A DNA stretch of 64,000 nucleotides, from contig JAFQDD010000016.1 in assembly GCA_017416145.1 (NCBI GenBank), forward strand, positions 158,464 to 222,463. Reading direction: 5' to 3'. Of this stretch, positions 1 to 7,447 are shown piece by piece. Every line of letters begins with the position of its first letter. The stretch's first letter is position 1. The notes under the pieces are model-generated. The model saw nothing but the letters and a program-made list of their open reading frames with translations. It was not told where the DNA came from and made no database searches. This DNA is from Spirochaetaceae bacterium. GTDB taxonomy: Bacteria; Spirochaetota; Spirochaetia; Treponematales; Treponemataceae. Position numbers and translations under genes: made by a program.

Positions 1-405
1 CGGTAACAAACTTAAAAGGCAATTTACTTCATGAATAAACTCTGCCTGACAAGTTGATAAAACCACTTCACTTTTAGAATGTTTTTTCAAAGAAAAACTT
101 TCAGGGTTCCAAGTAGGAACTTTTGTTTTCCATTTTTTTACTTTTAAAAATTTATATAATTTTTTTTCAAAAGGTTTTTCTCGAAACCACTTTTTTTTGT
201 AATCATAAAACTGAAGCATATTTTTATTGTGGGTAAAATCTAAAAAAGCTGCAAAAATAAATCTCACAGCAAAGTGATAAAAAGTTGTACAAAAAGTAAT
301 AGCTAATACTTGAAAAATATCTATTTGAGTTTTTTTGTAAAAATAAATCGAGAATAAACTAAAAATCCCTAAAAGTGTAATAAAAATGTATAATTTCTTT
401 TTCAT
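1..405 (-). CDS. CrtO-like acyltransferase family membrane protein, 3' end cut off by window edge
   Basis: The reading frame is open from an ATG at 405 to the window edge (135 codons), so the C-terminus is missing. The N-terminus is a hydrophobic segment followed by more membrane-like sequence to about residue 60. A block with KVKKWKTKVP near residue 92 and an AEFIH motif near residue 123 then resemble the S. aureus CrtO (glycosyl-4,4'-diaponeurosporenoate acyltransferase) family, which has RKWKHK and AELIHW at matching positions. That is family resemblance only; no carotenoid genes are visible here and the substrate is unknown. Upstream on the minus strand a TAAAAT-like -10 lies near 440, and only a weak GAGAG can serve as ribosome site. 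It is divergent from the TrmB-type gene. Confidence 0.55.
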   Translation of the reverse strand, partial: MKKKLYIFITLLGIFSLFSIYFYKKTQIDIFQVLAITFCTTFYHFAVRFIFAAFLDFTHNKNMLQFYDYKKKWFREKPFEKKLYKFLKVKKWKTKVPTWNPESFSLKKHSKSEVVLSTCQAEFIHEVNCLLSLLP

Positions 406-468
406 AATCAATACTTCTCTCTTTTTTTGATATCTATATTTTATCACATAGAGAATTTTTTTAAAGTC

Positions 469-497
469 TTGACAGAATATCTTTCCCCTTGTAGTTT
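469..497 (+). promoter_or_regulatory. candidate promoter for the TrmB-type gene
   Basis: A consensus TTGACA at 469-474 is followed by a 17-nt spacer and a weak -10, TAGTTT, at 492-497. The resulting leader would carry the structured repeat at 549-665. The -35 is strong and the -10 matches only half the consensus, so this is tentative. Confidence 0.35.
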
Positions 498-548
498 TAA
501 ACAGTAGTTCCAAAGAGAAACACTATTTTTTGTGTATTTGCTTTTGGC

Positions 549-665
549 TTAGGGATTGTAGGGGCGGCGAAGCCGTCGACCGCAGGAGATAACTTGTTAG
601 CTCCGAGGACGATGGAGCGAGAGCGGAACCCCGAAAAGCCCGACCTGCCTTTTGGCAGGGAAGCT
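549..665 (+). repeat. structured dispersed repeat, family 2, copy a
   Basis: It starts with TTAGGGATTG, then GGGCGGCGAAGCCG, and ends with GAAAAGCCCGAC followed by a hairpin, CCTGCC-TTTT-GGCAGG (644-659). The same blocks in the same order occur at 7324-7440, where the last hairpin has an unrelated sequence. Small stems such as CGGC-GAA-GCCG sit inside. It is GC-rich against AT-rich surroundings and lies in the leader of the TrmB-type gene, whose frame stays open through it; an upstream start inside the repeat is unlikely to be real. Confidence 0.75.
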
Positions 666-689
666 CCTCACAAAAAAAGGAAAATTTTG

Positions 690-1397
690 ATGACTTCGAC
701 TTTAATTGAAAATTTGATTGCATTTAATCTTACTCGGCAAGAAGCGGCCATTTATGTGGAATTTTTAAATCACGGGGAAATGTCTGGATACGAGGTGGCA
801 AAGGAAACAAGGATTTCTAGGTCTAATGTTTATTCGGCGTTGCAAAGTTTGGCAGAAAAAGGGGCTCTTTATTTGATTGAGGGGGAAAGTACTCGGTATA
901 CGCCGGTGGCTGTGGGAGATTTTTTGAAAAATACCTTGAGGGAATTGCAAAAAAAGGCAGCTATTATTGAAGAAAATGCTCCGAAAAAACAGGAAACTCA
1001 AGAGGGATATATTACGATTTTAGGGGCAAAAAATATTGAAAACAAGATTCGGTTGATGTTGGAATCGGCTCGGGAGCGGATTTATGTAATGGCGGATAAG
1101 GGGATTTTGTCTTGTTTTCAGGAGGAAATTCGCTCTTTGATTGAAGCTGGGAAGAAAGTGGTTGTTTTGTCGGATTTTGGGGATTTTTCTTTAGAAGACA
1201 GTTTTTTGGCTGGGTCGATTTTTCATAAGACGGAAACTGGGAAAAATCAGGTACGGTTGATTGTGGATTCTAGTTTTGTTTTAACTGGGGAGATTTCTGG
1301 TAGCGAACACGATACTTGTCTTTATTCTGGACAACAAAATCTTGTTAATTTGATGAAAGAAGCTTTGAAAAACAAGATTGAGCTGCTGGGAAGATAA
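690..1397 (+). CDS. TrmB-family transcriptional regulator
   Basis: The 235-residue product starts at the ATG at 690, preceded by an AAGG ribosome site. Residues about 5-65 form a winged helix-turn-helix of the TrmB type (LTRQEAAIYVEFL, then YEVAKETRISRSNVYSALQS). The remainder resembles the TrmB C-terminal effector domain with a PLD-like fold. In the family such proteins are usually sugar-responsive repressors; the ligand here is unknown. The coding strand is conspicuously G-rich (17 G against 6 C in 1081-1140), whereas other plus-strand genes here are balanced or C-rich. This suggests recent inversion or acquisition. No obvious target operon adjoins it. A weak AT hairpin at 1427-1446 may end the transcript. 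Confidence 0.8.
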   Translation: MTSTLIENLIAFNLTRQEAAIYVEFLNHGEMSGYEVAKETRISRSNVYSALQSLAEKGALYLIEGESTRYTPVAVGDFLKNTLRELQKKAAIIEENAPKKQETQEGYITILGAKNIENKIRLMLESARERIYVMADKGILSCFQEEIRSLIEAGKKVVVLSDFGDFSLEDSFLAGSIFHKTETGKNQVRLIVDSSFVLTGEISGSEHDTCLYSGQQNLVNLMKEALKNKIELLGR

Positions 1398-1490
1398 AAT
1401 GGGAAGATATAAACGGCTAGTTGGTGAAGTTTTCTAGTGAAAACTTTTACGAATTTTGAAAAAGTTTTCAGTACTAGTGAAAAGTTTTTA

Positions 1491-1760
1491 CCAACACTTT
1501 GTAATAATAATAGGTATTCATTTGTATATGAATCACGAACGAAAAAAATAGTTTTGGGGTTTCCAAAGGGGATTCCCCTTTGGTCGTTGTTTTGGGAAAG
1601 CGGGGAGCACGAGGGGTGAAAACCCGTTTTATCGAAAAAAATGGGTTTTTACCCCTCGTAAAATTTACCAGGTTTTTCAAAGCTGACTCCTCCCAAAGTC
1701 TTGGGAAACATATTATTATCATTTCCTAATTAGTTTTTAACATTTTCAAAATGTTTGACA
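1491..1760 (-). repeat. multi-hairpin dispersed repeat, family 1, copy A
   Basis: Read on the minus strand, the order is TGTCAAACATTTT, a CCCAA-TTGGG-type hairpin, TCAGCTTTGAAAA-CCTGGTAAA, and a long stem GAGGGGTAAAAACCC/GGGTTTTCACCCCTC with a loop containing TTTCGA. Then come ACGACCAAAGGGG-TCCCCTTTGG and AACCCCAAAAC. It lies immediately 3' of the sugar-isomerase gene. An inverted repeat, GTTTTCAGTA..GTG, flanks it at 1464-1479 and 1759-1771. The first plus-strand frame through it encodes nothing recognisable. Confidence 0.85.
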
Positions 1761-1783
1761 CTACTGAAAACTTTCTTGAAAAA

Positions 1784-2506
1784 TTACTCAATATTTTTTA
1801 GAATTGATTTTATGCGTTTTAGAGAAAGAAGATTTTTATTCCAATGCTCGATTACAATTAAGGGATTTAGTTTTTGAATTTTTAAGAATTTGAAAAAAGT
1901 CGGAAAATCTATAGAGCCCTCGCCGATTGGACTGTGGGAATCTTTTGTGCCAAAATTATCGTGGGCGTGAACGGTGGAAATCTGAATCTGCCCCTCACAA
2001 AGAGCACTTACAGTTTCTATTAAGTCAGCTTTGTTCACGTAACAATGACCTGTATCAAATGTAGCTTGAACTGGAGCAATCTTTGCGGCTTTTGTCATAA
2101 AATCCACATATTTTTCACCAGTTTTTGCATTTTTATCTGGAATTGTATTTTCTATAGAAAGAATTGTGTGATTTTCTGTTTTTTTTGCCAAATATTCCAT
2201 AAAGGGAAATGTCAAATTATCAAAATGAATTGTTGTGGTCAGAGGATTAATATCACAGACAAAATCCAAAAGGCAATTTATTTTTTCAATAGGAAGATTT
2301 GGTGTACTAATTGGAAGATGAACAGTAAATGAAAAACCTTTTCGCTGGAAATCAGAAATCATTTTGGATTCTTTTGGTGAAATATCAAGAGGAAACCATT
2401 CATCAAAAAAAATGTCAAAAAAATCTGCATTTTCTTTGCTGGTGAGATTCAATTCTTCTTCGAGGGTTAATTCGTTATATTTTGATGACTGAAATCCGAT
2501 TTTCAT
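1784..2506 (-). CDS. sugar phosphate isomerase/epimerase (xylose isomerase-like TIM barrel)
   Basis: The 240-residue protein has the layout of the AP endonuclease-2/xylose isomerase-like TIM-barrel family. Metal-site motifs are visible: SIENT near residue 120 (Glu), FDTGHCY near 155, VHAHDNFG followed by PIGEGSIDF near 185-205, and VIEHWN near 222. Family members act as sugar isomerases, epimerases or endonuclease-like enzymes, so the substrate cannot be read from sequence. The SDR gene lies 20 nt upstream on the same strand, and the two may form a small carbohydrate or polyol operon. Repeat copy A begins just past the stop. Confidence 0.8.
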   Translation of the reverse strand: MKIGFQSSKYNELTLEEELNLTSKENADFFDIFFDEWFPLDISPKESKMISDFQRKGFSFTVHLPISTPNLPIEKINCLLDFVCDINPLTTTIHFDNLTFPFMEYLAKKTENHTILSIENTIPDKNAKTGEKYVDFMTKAAKIAPVQATFDTGHCYVNKADLIETVSALCEGQIQISTVHAHDNFGTKDSHSPIGEGSIDFPTFFKFLKIQKLNPLIVIEHWNKNLLSLKRIKSILKNIE

Positions 2507-2526
2507 TTTACAAAAAAGCTAATATT

Positions 2527-3198
2527 CTATTCCCATACAAACAAATCTTGGCAATTTCTTTCGCCACCAGAAATATCGATTGCCTGTCCTGTACAAAAAG
2601 TGTTGGTAACTGTCATAAAATAGCACCACTGGGCAGCTTCTTCTGGCGTTGCCCATTTTTTTAGTGGCGTAACATCCATTATCTGTTGCCAAAGAGATGG
2701 ATTTTCCATAACCGGCTTATTTAATTCTGTCAAAACGCCACCAAAACACAAGGCGTTGCAAGTAGCTTTGTATTCATTGGCTAAGCGAATGGCACAATTT
2801 TTCATATATCCCGTAACCCCAGCCTTTGAAGCCACGTAAGTTGGAAACTCATTTCCAGTCAAACTAGAAACAGAACTATTAAATAATAAAGATTTGATAT
2901 TTGGCTGAAAAGCGTATTTTTCAGTTACGTACATTGTCCCAACAAGATTGGTTTTTATGTCTTCTTCTGTGCCAGTTTGGATTCCAGCATTATTTATGAT
3001 AATATCAAGGGAAAAAAGTTCCTCAGAATCTGGTAACGCTTCTTTTTTTGAAATGTCCGCCACAAAATGCCTATAATTTTTATGCTGGATTGTAGCTTTT
3101 TCTATATCAATCCCAAAAACTCTGTGACCATTTTCCAAAAACAAAGTTGCTGTAGCTTTTCCGATTCCACTAGTTGTGCCTGTAATCAAAACTTTCAT
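2527..3198 (-). CDS. short-chain dehydrogenase/reductase (SDR)
   Basis: This 223-residue classical SDR has the Rossmann motif TGTTSGIGKA at residues 7-16, a D-I-E after beta-2, NNAG near 90, a catalytic Ser in FNSSVSS and the YVASK active site near 142. It should be an NAD(P)-dependent alcohol or ketone reductase. The substrate is unknown; FabG-like 3-oxoacyl reductases and sugar dehydrogenases share this architecture. It is at the short end of the family and probably cotranscribed with the isomerase downstream and the VUT transporter upstream (18-nt gap). Confidence 0.85.
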   Translation of the reverse strand: MKVLITGTTSGIGKATATLFLENGHRVFGIDIEKATIQHKNYRHFVADISKKEALPDSEELFSLDIIINNAGIQTGTEEDIKTNLVGTMYVTEKYAFQPNIKSLLFNSSVSSLTGNEFPTYVASKAGVTGYMKNCAIRLANEYKATCNALCFGGVLTELNKPVMENPSLWQQIMDVTPLKKWATPEEAAQWCYFMTVTNTFCTGQAIDISGGERNCQDLFVWE

Positions 3199-3216
3199 AT
3201 TTATTCGCTCCCAAAA

Positions 3217-4002
3217 TTAAACTTCACCATCATTTTTATCATTTTTGTATTTTTTTCTAAAATTGATATATTCATTTCCCACATTTTCTTTTTCCCAGTT
3301 TTGAAGAATTTTGTAGCCAATTCCAGAAAAGCAAATCTCGCAAATCAATTCGCAAGTTGCCCCTAAAAGTGAGCAAAAAAAGATTTGTTCCCAAGTCCAG
3401 TCAAAAAATGTTTTTGACACAATCAAGGCAAATATTAAATTGTCAATGAATTGAGCCAAAAATGTGGAAATATAAGACCGAAGTGCAAAATTTGAAAATG
3501 AATTTTCGCTCAGTTTTTTTGTAATCAGTTTGCCTACAAAAAAATTGAAAAAAGCATTTGCAACGGAGGATGATAAAAAAGCCAAAGCTGAGCCTAAAAC
3601 CACAAACCAAGAGCCGCCAAAGGTTTTGTTCAGGGCGTGATTTACAAGAAGTGCTTCTTCTTGGGACAAATTGTAGGATTCGCCCCAAAGTCCACTGGTT
3701 TTTGATAAAAGGAAGAAGCTAAAGGTTACAAAAAGATTTACAAAAAGTGCAAATATTGAGATTTTTACAGAGGCTTTTGCACCCCAGCGTTTGCAAATTA
3801 TGTCTAAACACAAAAACATTACCCAACTAAAAACAAATCCGCAATCAAGGGCAAGATATTTGTAATTGAAAAGTTCTTTGTTGGCCATCAAATTGGCACA
3901 AACCACAGACAAAACAAAAAATAAAATAGTAGAAGATGGAATATTTCTCAAAAGGATTTTGTAGTCAGTTACTATCCTTTGGAAAAAAGATTGATTTTTC
4001 AT
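3217..4002 (-). CDS. VUT-family transporter (queuosine precursor transporter-like)
   Basis: The 261-residue integral membrane protein has about six hydrophobic segments. The conserved block after helix 2 (VCANLMANKE, then DCGFVFSWVMF and CKRWGAKAS) and the later QFIDNLIFALIV segment match the Vut_1/YhhQ family. Characterised relatives import preQ0/preQ1 for queuosine synthesis. No queuosine biosynthesis genes are nearby, which fits a salvage role, though that is inference. It is the first gene of a three-gene minus-strand cluster with the SDR and isomerase; a functional link among them is not evident. Confidence 0.8.
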   Translation of the reverse strand: MKNQSFFQRIVTDYKILLRNIPSSTILFFVLSVVCANLMANKELFNYKYLALDCGFVFSWVMFLCLDIICKRWGAKASVKISIFALFVNLFVTFSFFLLSKTSGLWGESYNLSQEEALLVNHALNKTFGGSWFVVLGSALAFLSSSVANAFFNFFVGKLITKKLSENSFSNFALRSYISTFLAQFIDNLIFALIVSKTFFDWTWEQIFFCSLLGATCELICEICFSGIGYKILQNWEKENVGNEYINFRKKYKNDKNDGEV

Positions 4003-4127
4003 TGGAACTCTCTTTAAGGATTTTAATTTATAATGCGCAGGATTTTCTGAGAATCATAAACTGCGCAAAGTTAGAATATACTGATATTTGTCTTAGGTCA
4101 ATGTATCAACTTCTTCTATTTCTTAAT

Positions 4128-5510
4128 TTAACTTTTTGTTATAAAATTTTTGGTGGATAGTTTTTGAAAATAACTTATCACAAAGGGAATTGCGACTAGT
4201 CCAGAAAAAATATTTGCAATCGGCTGACATAGTTCAAGACCTGTTAAGTTAAAGAATCTGGGTAATATTATGATCAAAGGAAGGAAAAAAACTCCTTGCC
4301 GACAACTTGAAAGAAAAATACTTTCTTTTGTTTGACCACAAACTTGGAAAAGCATATTTGTGATTATTGATAATGGCAAAAATGGTAATGAAATTGCAAA
4401 AAATCGAATTGCTTCGGAGCCAATTTTTACAACATTTGTTTCCTTTTGAAAAATTGTCATAATTGGATTTGCAAATTTAAATAGCAAAAATGCAAAAATT
4501 CCTTGCAAAACAGTTGATACTACAAGGGTATAAATGTATGCAGACTTTACACGGTCGTACCTGTTCGCACCAAAGCAAAATCCCGCAACAGGTTGAAATC
4601 CCTGCCCGAGTCCGAACATTATAGAAATTACTAGCATAAAAACTCGACCAGAAATTGACATTCCAGCCACCGCAGAATCTCCATATTTACTAGCATTTAC
4701 ATTTAATAAAACATTTGCAATTACAACTAGTCCCTGCCGAAGCAATGAAGAACTTCCATTGAAGCAGATTTTTGAAAACCATTTCCCAGCATTTAAGAAA
4801 AATAAACTGATTTTGATTTTTGCAAAATTTTTCCCACTTAAGTACATCACCAACAAAATCACAAAACCAAATGACTGACTGATTAAAGTTGCAATGGCAG
4901 CTCCACCAATTCCCAGATTTAATTTAAATATGAAAATTGGTTCCAAAATTATGTTTAAAATTGCGCCTAAAGACAAGCCAATCATAGAGAAATGTGGTTT
5001 TCCTTGAGTTCTAAGCAAAATATTTAAGACAAAGGAACAACACATTACAGGGGCTGCCAACAAAATATAATGGGAAAAATCTTTTGCATAAGGTAAAATT
5101 GAAGGAGTTGCTCCTAGAATCTTCATAATGTCACTTTTGAAAATCAAACCGAAAGTGGTAAGAAGAAGCCCTCCAATAATGGCTGAAAAAAATGTTACGG
5201 AAGCAACCGAATCTGCATCTTCTTTGTTTCCAGCCCCCATACTTCTAGAAATCAAACTTCCAGCTCCAACTCCCAGCATAAATCCCACCGCTTGAATCAT
5301 CGTCATAATGGAAAAAACTATTCCCACAGCGGCACTTGCACTTGTTCCCAAGCGAGAAACGAAAAAAATATCTGCCAATCCGTAAACCGACATAACCAAC
5401 ATACTAAAAACCGTTGGAATAGCCATTTTTGTAATTGCTTTTGGAATTGGACTTTTTAGCATAAAATCCATATTTTGATTTTGAGTTTCTTTTTTAAATC
5501 TTGTGTTCAT
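4128..5510 (-). CDS. MATE-family multidrug efflux transporter
   Basis: This inner-membrane antiporter of about 460 residues has twelve predicted helices and the internal two-fold symmetry of MATE proteins. The N-terminal half reads PIPKAITKMAIPTVFSMLV, followed by YGLADIFFVSRLG, the typical first two helices. Members export cationic drugs or metabolites using Na+ or H+. I chose the ATG at 5510; the frame is open upstream through a TTG, and another ATG lies 13 codons downstream, so the start is uncertain and no clear ribosome site decides it. It is divergent from the radical SAM gene. Confidence 0.85.
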   Translation of the reverse strand: MNTRFKKETQNQNMDFMLKSPIPKAITKMAIPTVFSMLVMSVYGLADIFFVSRLGTSASAAVGIVFSIMTMIQAVGFMLGVGAGSLISRSMGAGNKEDADSVASVTFFSAIIGGLLLTTFGLIFKSDIMKILGATPSILPYAKDFSHYILLAAPVMCCSFVLNILLRTQGKPHFSMIGLSLGAILNIILEPIFIFKLNLGIGGAAIATLISQSFGFVILLVMYLSGKNFAKIKISLFFLNAGKWFSKICFNGSSSLLRQGLVVIANVLLNVNASKYGDSAVAGMSISGRVFMLVISIMFGLGQGFQPVAGFCFGANRYDRVKSAYIYTLVVSTVLQGIFAFLLFKFANPIMTIFQKETNVVKIGSEAIRFFAISLPFLPLSIITNMLFQVCGQTKESIFLSSCRQGVFFLPLIIILPRFFNLTGLELCQPIANIFSGLVAIPFVISYFQKLSTKNFITKS

Positions 5511-5637
5511 AATTTTAATGTAATGAGATTTTTTATGGATGGGCAAATATTTTTAATTATGAAAGTGAAATATAGCTTATTTTCTATAAGGAGAAATTAC
5601 AACATAAAATCATTCTTTCTTATTTTGAACAATCATA

Positions 5638-5673
5638 TTGTTTTTTTACCAATATATGTAATAATTATTAATA
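5638..5673 (+). promoter_or_regulatory. candidate leaderless promoter for the radical SAM gene
   Basis: TTGTTT at 5638-5643 and ATAATT/TAATTA at 5661-5667 give a 17-18 nt spacer and place the transcription start at or next to the ATG (5673). There is no Shine-Dalgarno before that ATG. The region is so AT-rich that chance matches are likely. Confidence 0.35.
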
Positions 5674-7016
5674 TGAGCTTATATATAAAACTGATACAGC
5701 CAAAAATGTTACGACGTCCAATGGACTCAAATTTAAAAATTAGAATGTCGCCACCTTTAGGATTATTGACTATTGCTTCAATGCTAAAAGATAAACATAA
5801 GATTGTTATTCAAAACGAAAATGTGGAATCCATAATTTACGACTCACCAGACATTGTTGGAATTTCTGTAACAGTAGATGTTCTTCCTCGTGCAATTGAA
5901 ATTGCAAAAATATTTCGCCAAAAAGGGATTAAAGTTGTTGCAGGAGGAATTCATATTACAACAGCTTACAAAACTATTCCAGAAAACAGTTTTGATGTTC
6001 TTTGTGTGGGTGCAGCAGAAGGAACATGGAATAAAATTATTAGTGATTATGAAAATAATTCTTTACAATCTATTTATTTTTGTAATAGCAATTTTACTGG
6101 TAATCATATTATTTCTCCTGCCTATGAATTAATTGAAAAGAAAAAATATTTGTATTTCAACATTGTCTCAACAAGCAGAGGATGTCCATTTAAATGCGAT
6201 TTTTGTTATAACTCAGCTGAACATCATTATTACATAAATCGAAGAATTGATGATGTCCTAAAGGATATAAAAGTAATTAATCGAAAACACATTATGTTTA
6301 TAGATGATAATTTTTTTGGAAACAAAGAGTGGTTACTTGCTTTTCTAGATAAAATTAAACCTCTTAAAATAAAATGGAATGCCGCAGCTTCAATAAACAT
6401 AGCCTTTGATACAGCGTTATTAGACTTAATGGTTGAATGTGGCTTACAAGGTTTATTCATTGGATTTGAAAGTATAAATTCGTCCTCAATTAATAATGTC
6501 CACAAAATACAAAATCAAGTAAACAAATACGAAGAAGCAATTTCAAATTTACACGAACGGGGAATAATGATTAATACAAGTTTTGTTTTTGGACTTGATA
6601 GCGATACACCAGAAGTTTTTCAAAAAACTCTAGACTGGATTGTTAAAAATAAGATTGAAACTGTTACTTCCCACATACTAACACCATATCCTGGAACGGA
6701 ATTATACAACAAATTAAGCCGCGAAAATCGTATTACAAATTATAATCTTTCTTATTACAATACAGCTCATGTTGTTTATGAACCAAAATTAATGTCCCAA
6801 AAAGAATTATATAATGGATACCTTTGGATTTATAAAAAAATATATAGTTGGAAAAATATAATTAAACGTATCCCAAAATCACAAAAGCAAATACTTCCAT
6901 ATTTATTGTTCAATATTTTTTATAGAAAATTTGGAAAATTCACAGACTTTTTATGTTCTTTGTTCAGTTATGAACGAATTGGATATTTTGCTGAAAAATT
7001 TTCAAAATATCTTTAA
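5673..7016 (+). CDS. B12-binding-domain radical SAM protein
   Basis: The 447-residue enzyme has an N-terminal cobalamin-binding-like Rossmann domain (PPLGLLTIASMLKD near 27-40, DIVGISVTVD near 60-69) without the DxHxxG base-off motif. A radical SAM core follows with the cluster motif CPFKCDFC (Cys171, Cys175, Cys178). The GFESI and PYPGTELY blocks and a C-terminal region are typical of the BchE/HpnJ-like group. These enzymes do methylations or ring chemistry on lipids, tetrapyrroles or natural products; the substrate here is unknown. The ATG at 5673 is the first start that fits the domain; upstream codons are AT-rich and unconserved in character. The gene is more AT-rich than most neighbours and stands alone, which suggests transfer. 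Confidence 0.85.
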   Translation: MSLYIKLIQPKMLRRPMDSNLKIRMSPPLGLLTIASMLKDKHKIVIQNENVESIIYDSPDIVGISVTVDVLPRAIEIAKIFRQKGIKVVAGGIHITTAYKTIPENSFDVLCVGAAEGTWNKIISDYENNSLQSIYFCNSNFTGNHIISPAYELIEKKKYLYFNIVSTSRGCPFKCDFCYNSAEHHYYINRRIDDVLKDIKVINRKHIMFIDDNFFGNKEWLLAFLDKIKPLKIKWNAAASINIAFDTALLDLMVECGLQGLFIGFESINSSSINNVHKIQNQVNKYEEAISNLHERGIMINTSFVFGLDSDTPEVFQKTLDWIVKNKIETVTSHILTPYPGTELYNKLSRENRITNYNLSYYNTAHVVYEPKLMSQKELYNGYLWIYKKIYSWKNIIKRIPKSQKQILPYLLFNIFYRKFGKFTDFLCSLFSYERIGYFAEKFSKYL

Positions 7017-7065
7017 GATTAAAACTCAACAATACTCTAGTCTTTTGGAGACACAAATCTACCTT

Positions 7066-7290
7066 TTACTCTTCAAAATCCTTGTTAAATTTCTTAAACT
7101 TTTCGTAAACTTCCAGAGCTAGTTTTACAGCATTCCCAAAATCTTCGTGCAAAACTGCTTTTCCGTTGGCGTTTCTAAGTTTGTATTTGCCGTCTTTTGT
7201 GTGTTCAATCAATGGAACATGTTTATGGTCGCAAACGGAATACCATTTTCCATTAATCTGTTCTTTGTGCCACTTAAAATTGTTTTTCAT
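7066..7290 (-). CDS. small conserved-looking protein of unknown function
   Basis: The 74-residue charged protein is preceded by a good ribosome site (GGGAG, 5 nt before the ATG). It has a beta-rich N-terminal half (NGKWYSVCDHKHVPLIEH) and an amphipathic Lys/Glu-rich helix at the C-terminus (LALEVYEKFKKFNKDFEE). I do not recognise a family. It contains a single Cys-x2-His-x-His patch, too little to call a metal site. It lies downstream of rtcB, with repeat family 2 copy b between them. Confidence 0.55.
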   Translation of the reverse strand: MKNNFKWHKEQINGKWYSVCDHKHVPLIEHTKDGKYKLRNANGKAVLHEDFGNAVKLALEVYEKFKKFNKDFEE

Positions 7291-7323
7291 AAAAACTCTC
7301 CCTATGTGTCCTTTGCTTTTGCG

Positions 7324-7440
7324 TTAGGGATTGGAAGGGCGGCGAAGCCGAACCGAAGGTTTGAAGGCGAAAGCCGTAACCCTGAAAAGCCCGACCCCGA
7401 TTGGAAAGCATTTTTGCTTTTCAATCGGGGGAACGCCCGT
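7324..7440 (+). repeat. structured dispersed repeat, family 2, copy b
   Basis: It has the same blocks as 549-665: TTAGGGATTG, GGGCGGCGAAGCCG, then AACCCTGAAAAGCCCGACC. The terminal hairpin at 7395-7430 pairs CCCCGATTG with CAATCGGGG and continues as AAAGCA/TGCTTT. This stem is unrelated in sequence to the CCTGCC/GGCAGG stem of copy a, but sits in the same place. The element abuts the rtcB stop codon. Confidence 0.75.
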
Positions 7441-7447
7441 ATCAATT

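Noticed and set aside
594..689. N-terminal extension of the TrmB-type regulator
   Set aside because: The frame is open but lies inside repeat family 2 and lacks a ribosome site; the ATG at 690 has one and fits the domain start.
1474..1722. 82-residue minus-strand frame across repeat copy A, similar to a 122-residue frame across copy C (43773-44141)
   Set aside because: The similarity, including the FFSIKR and TTKGD/ES-PLETP segments, follows from the shared DNA repeat; no start signals, and copies B and D do not keep the frame.
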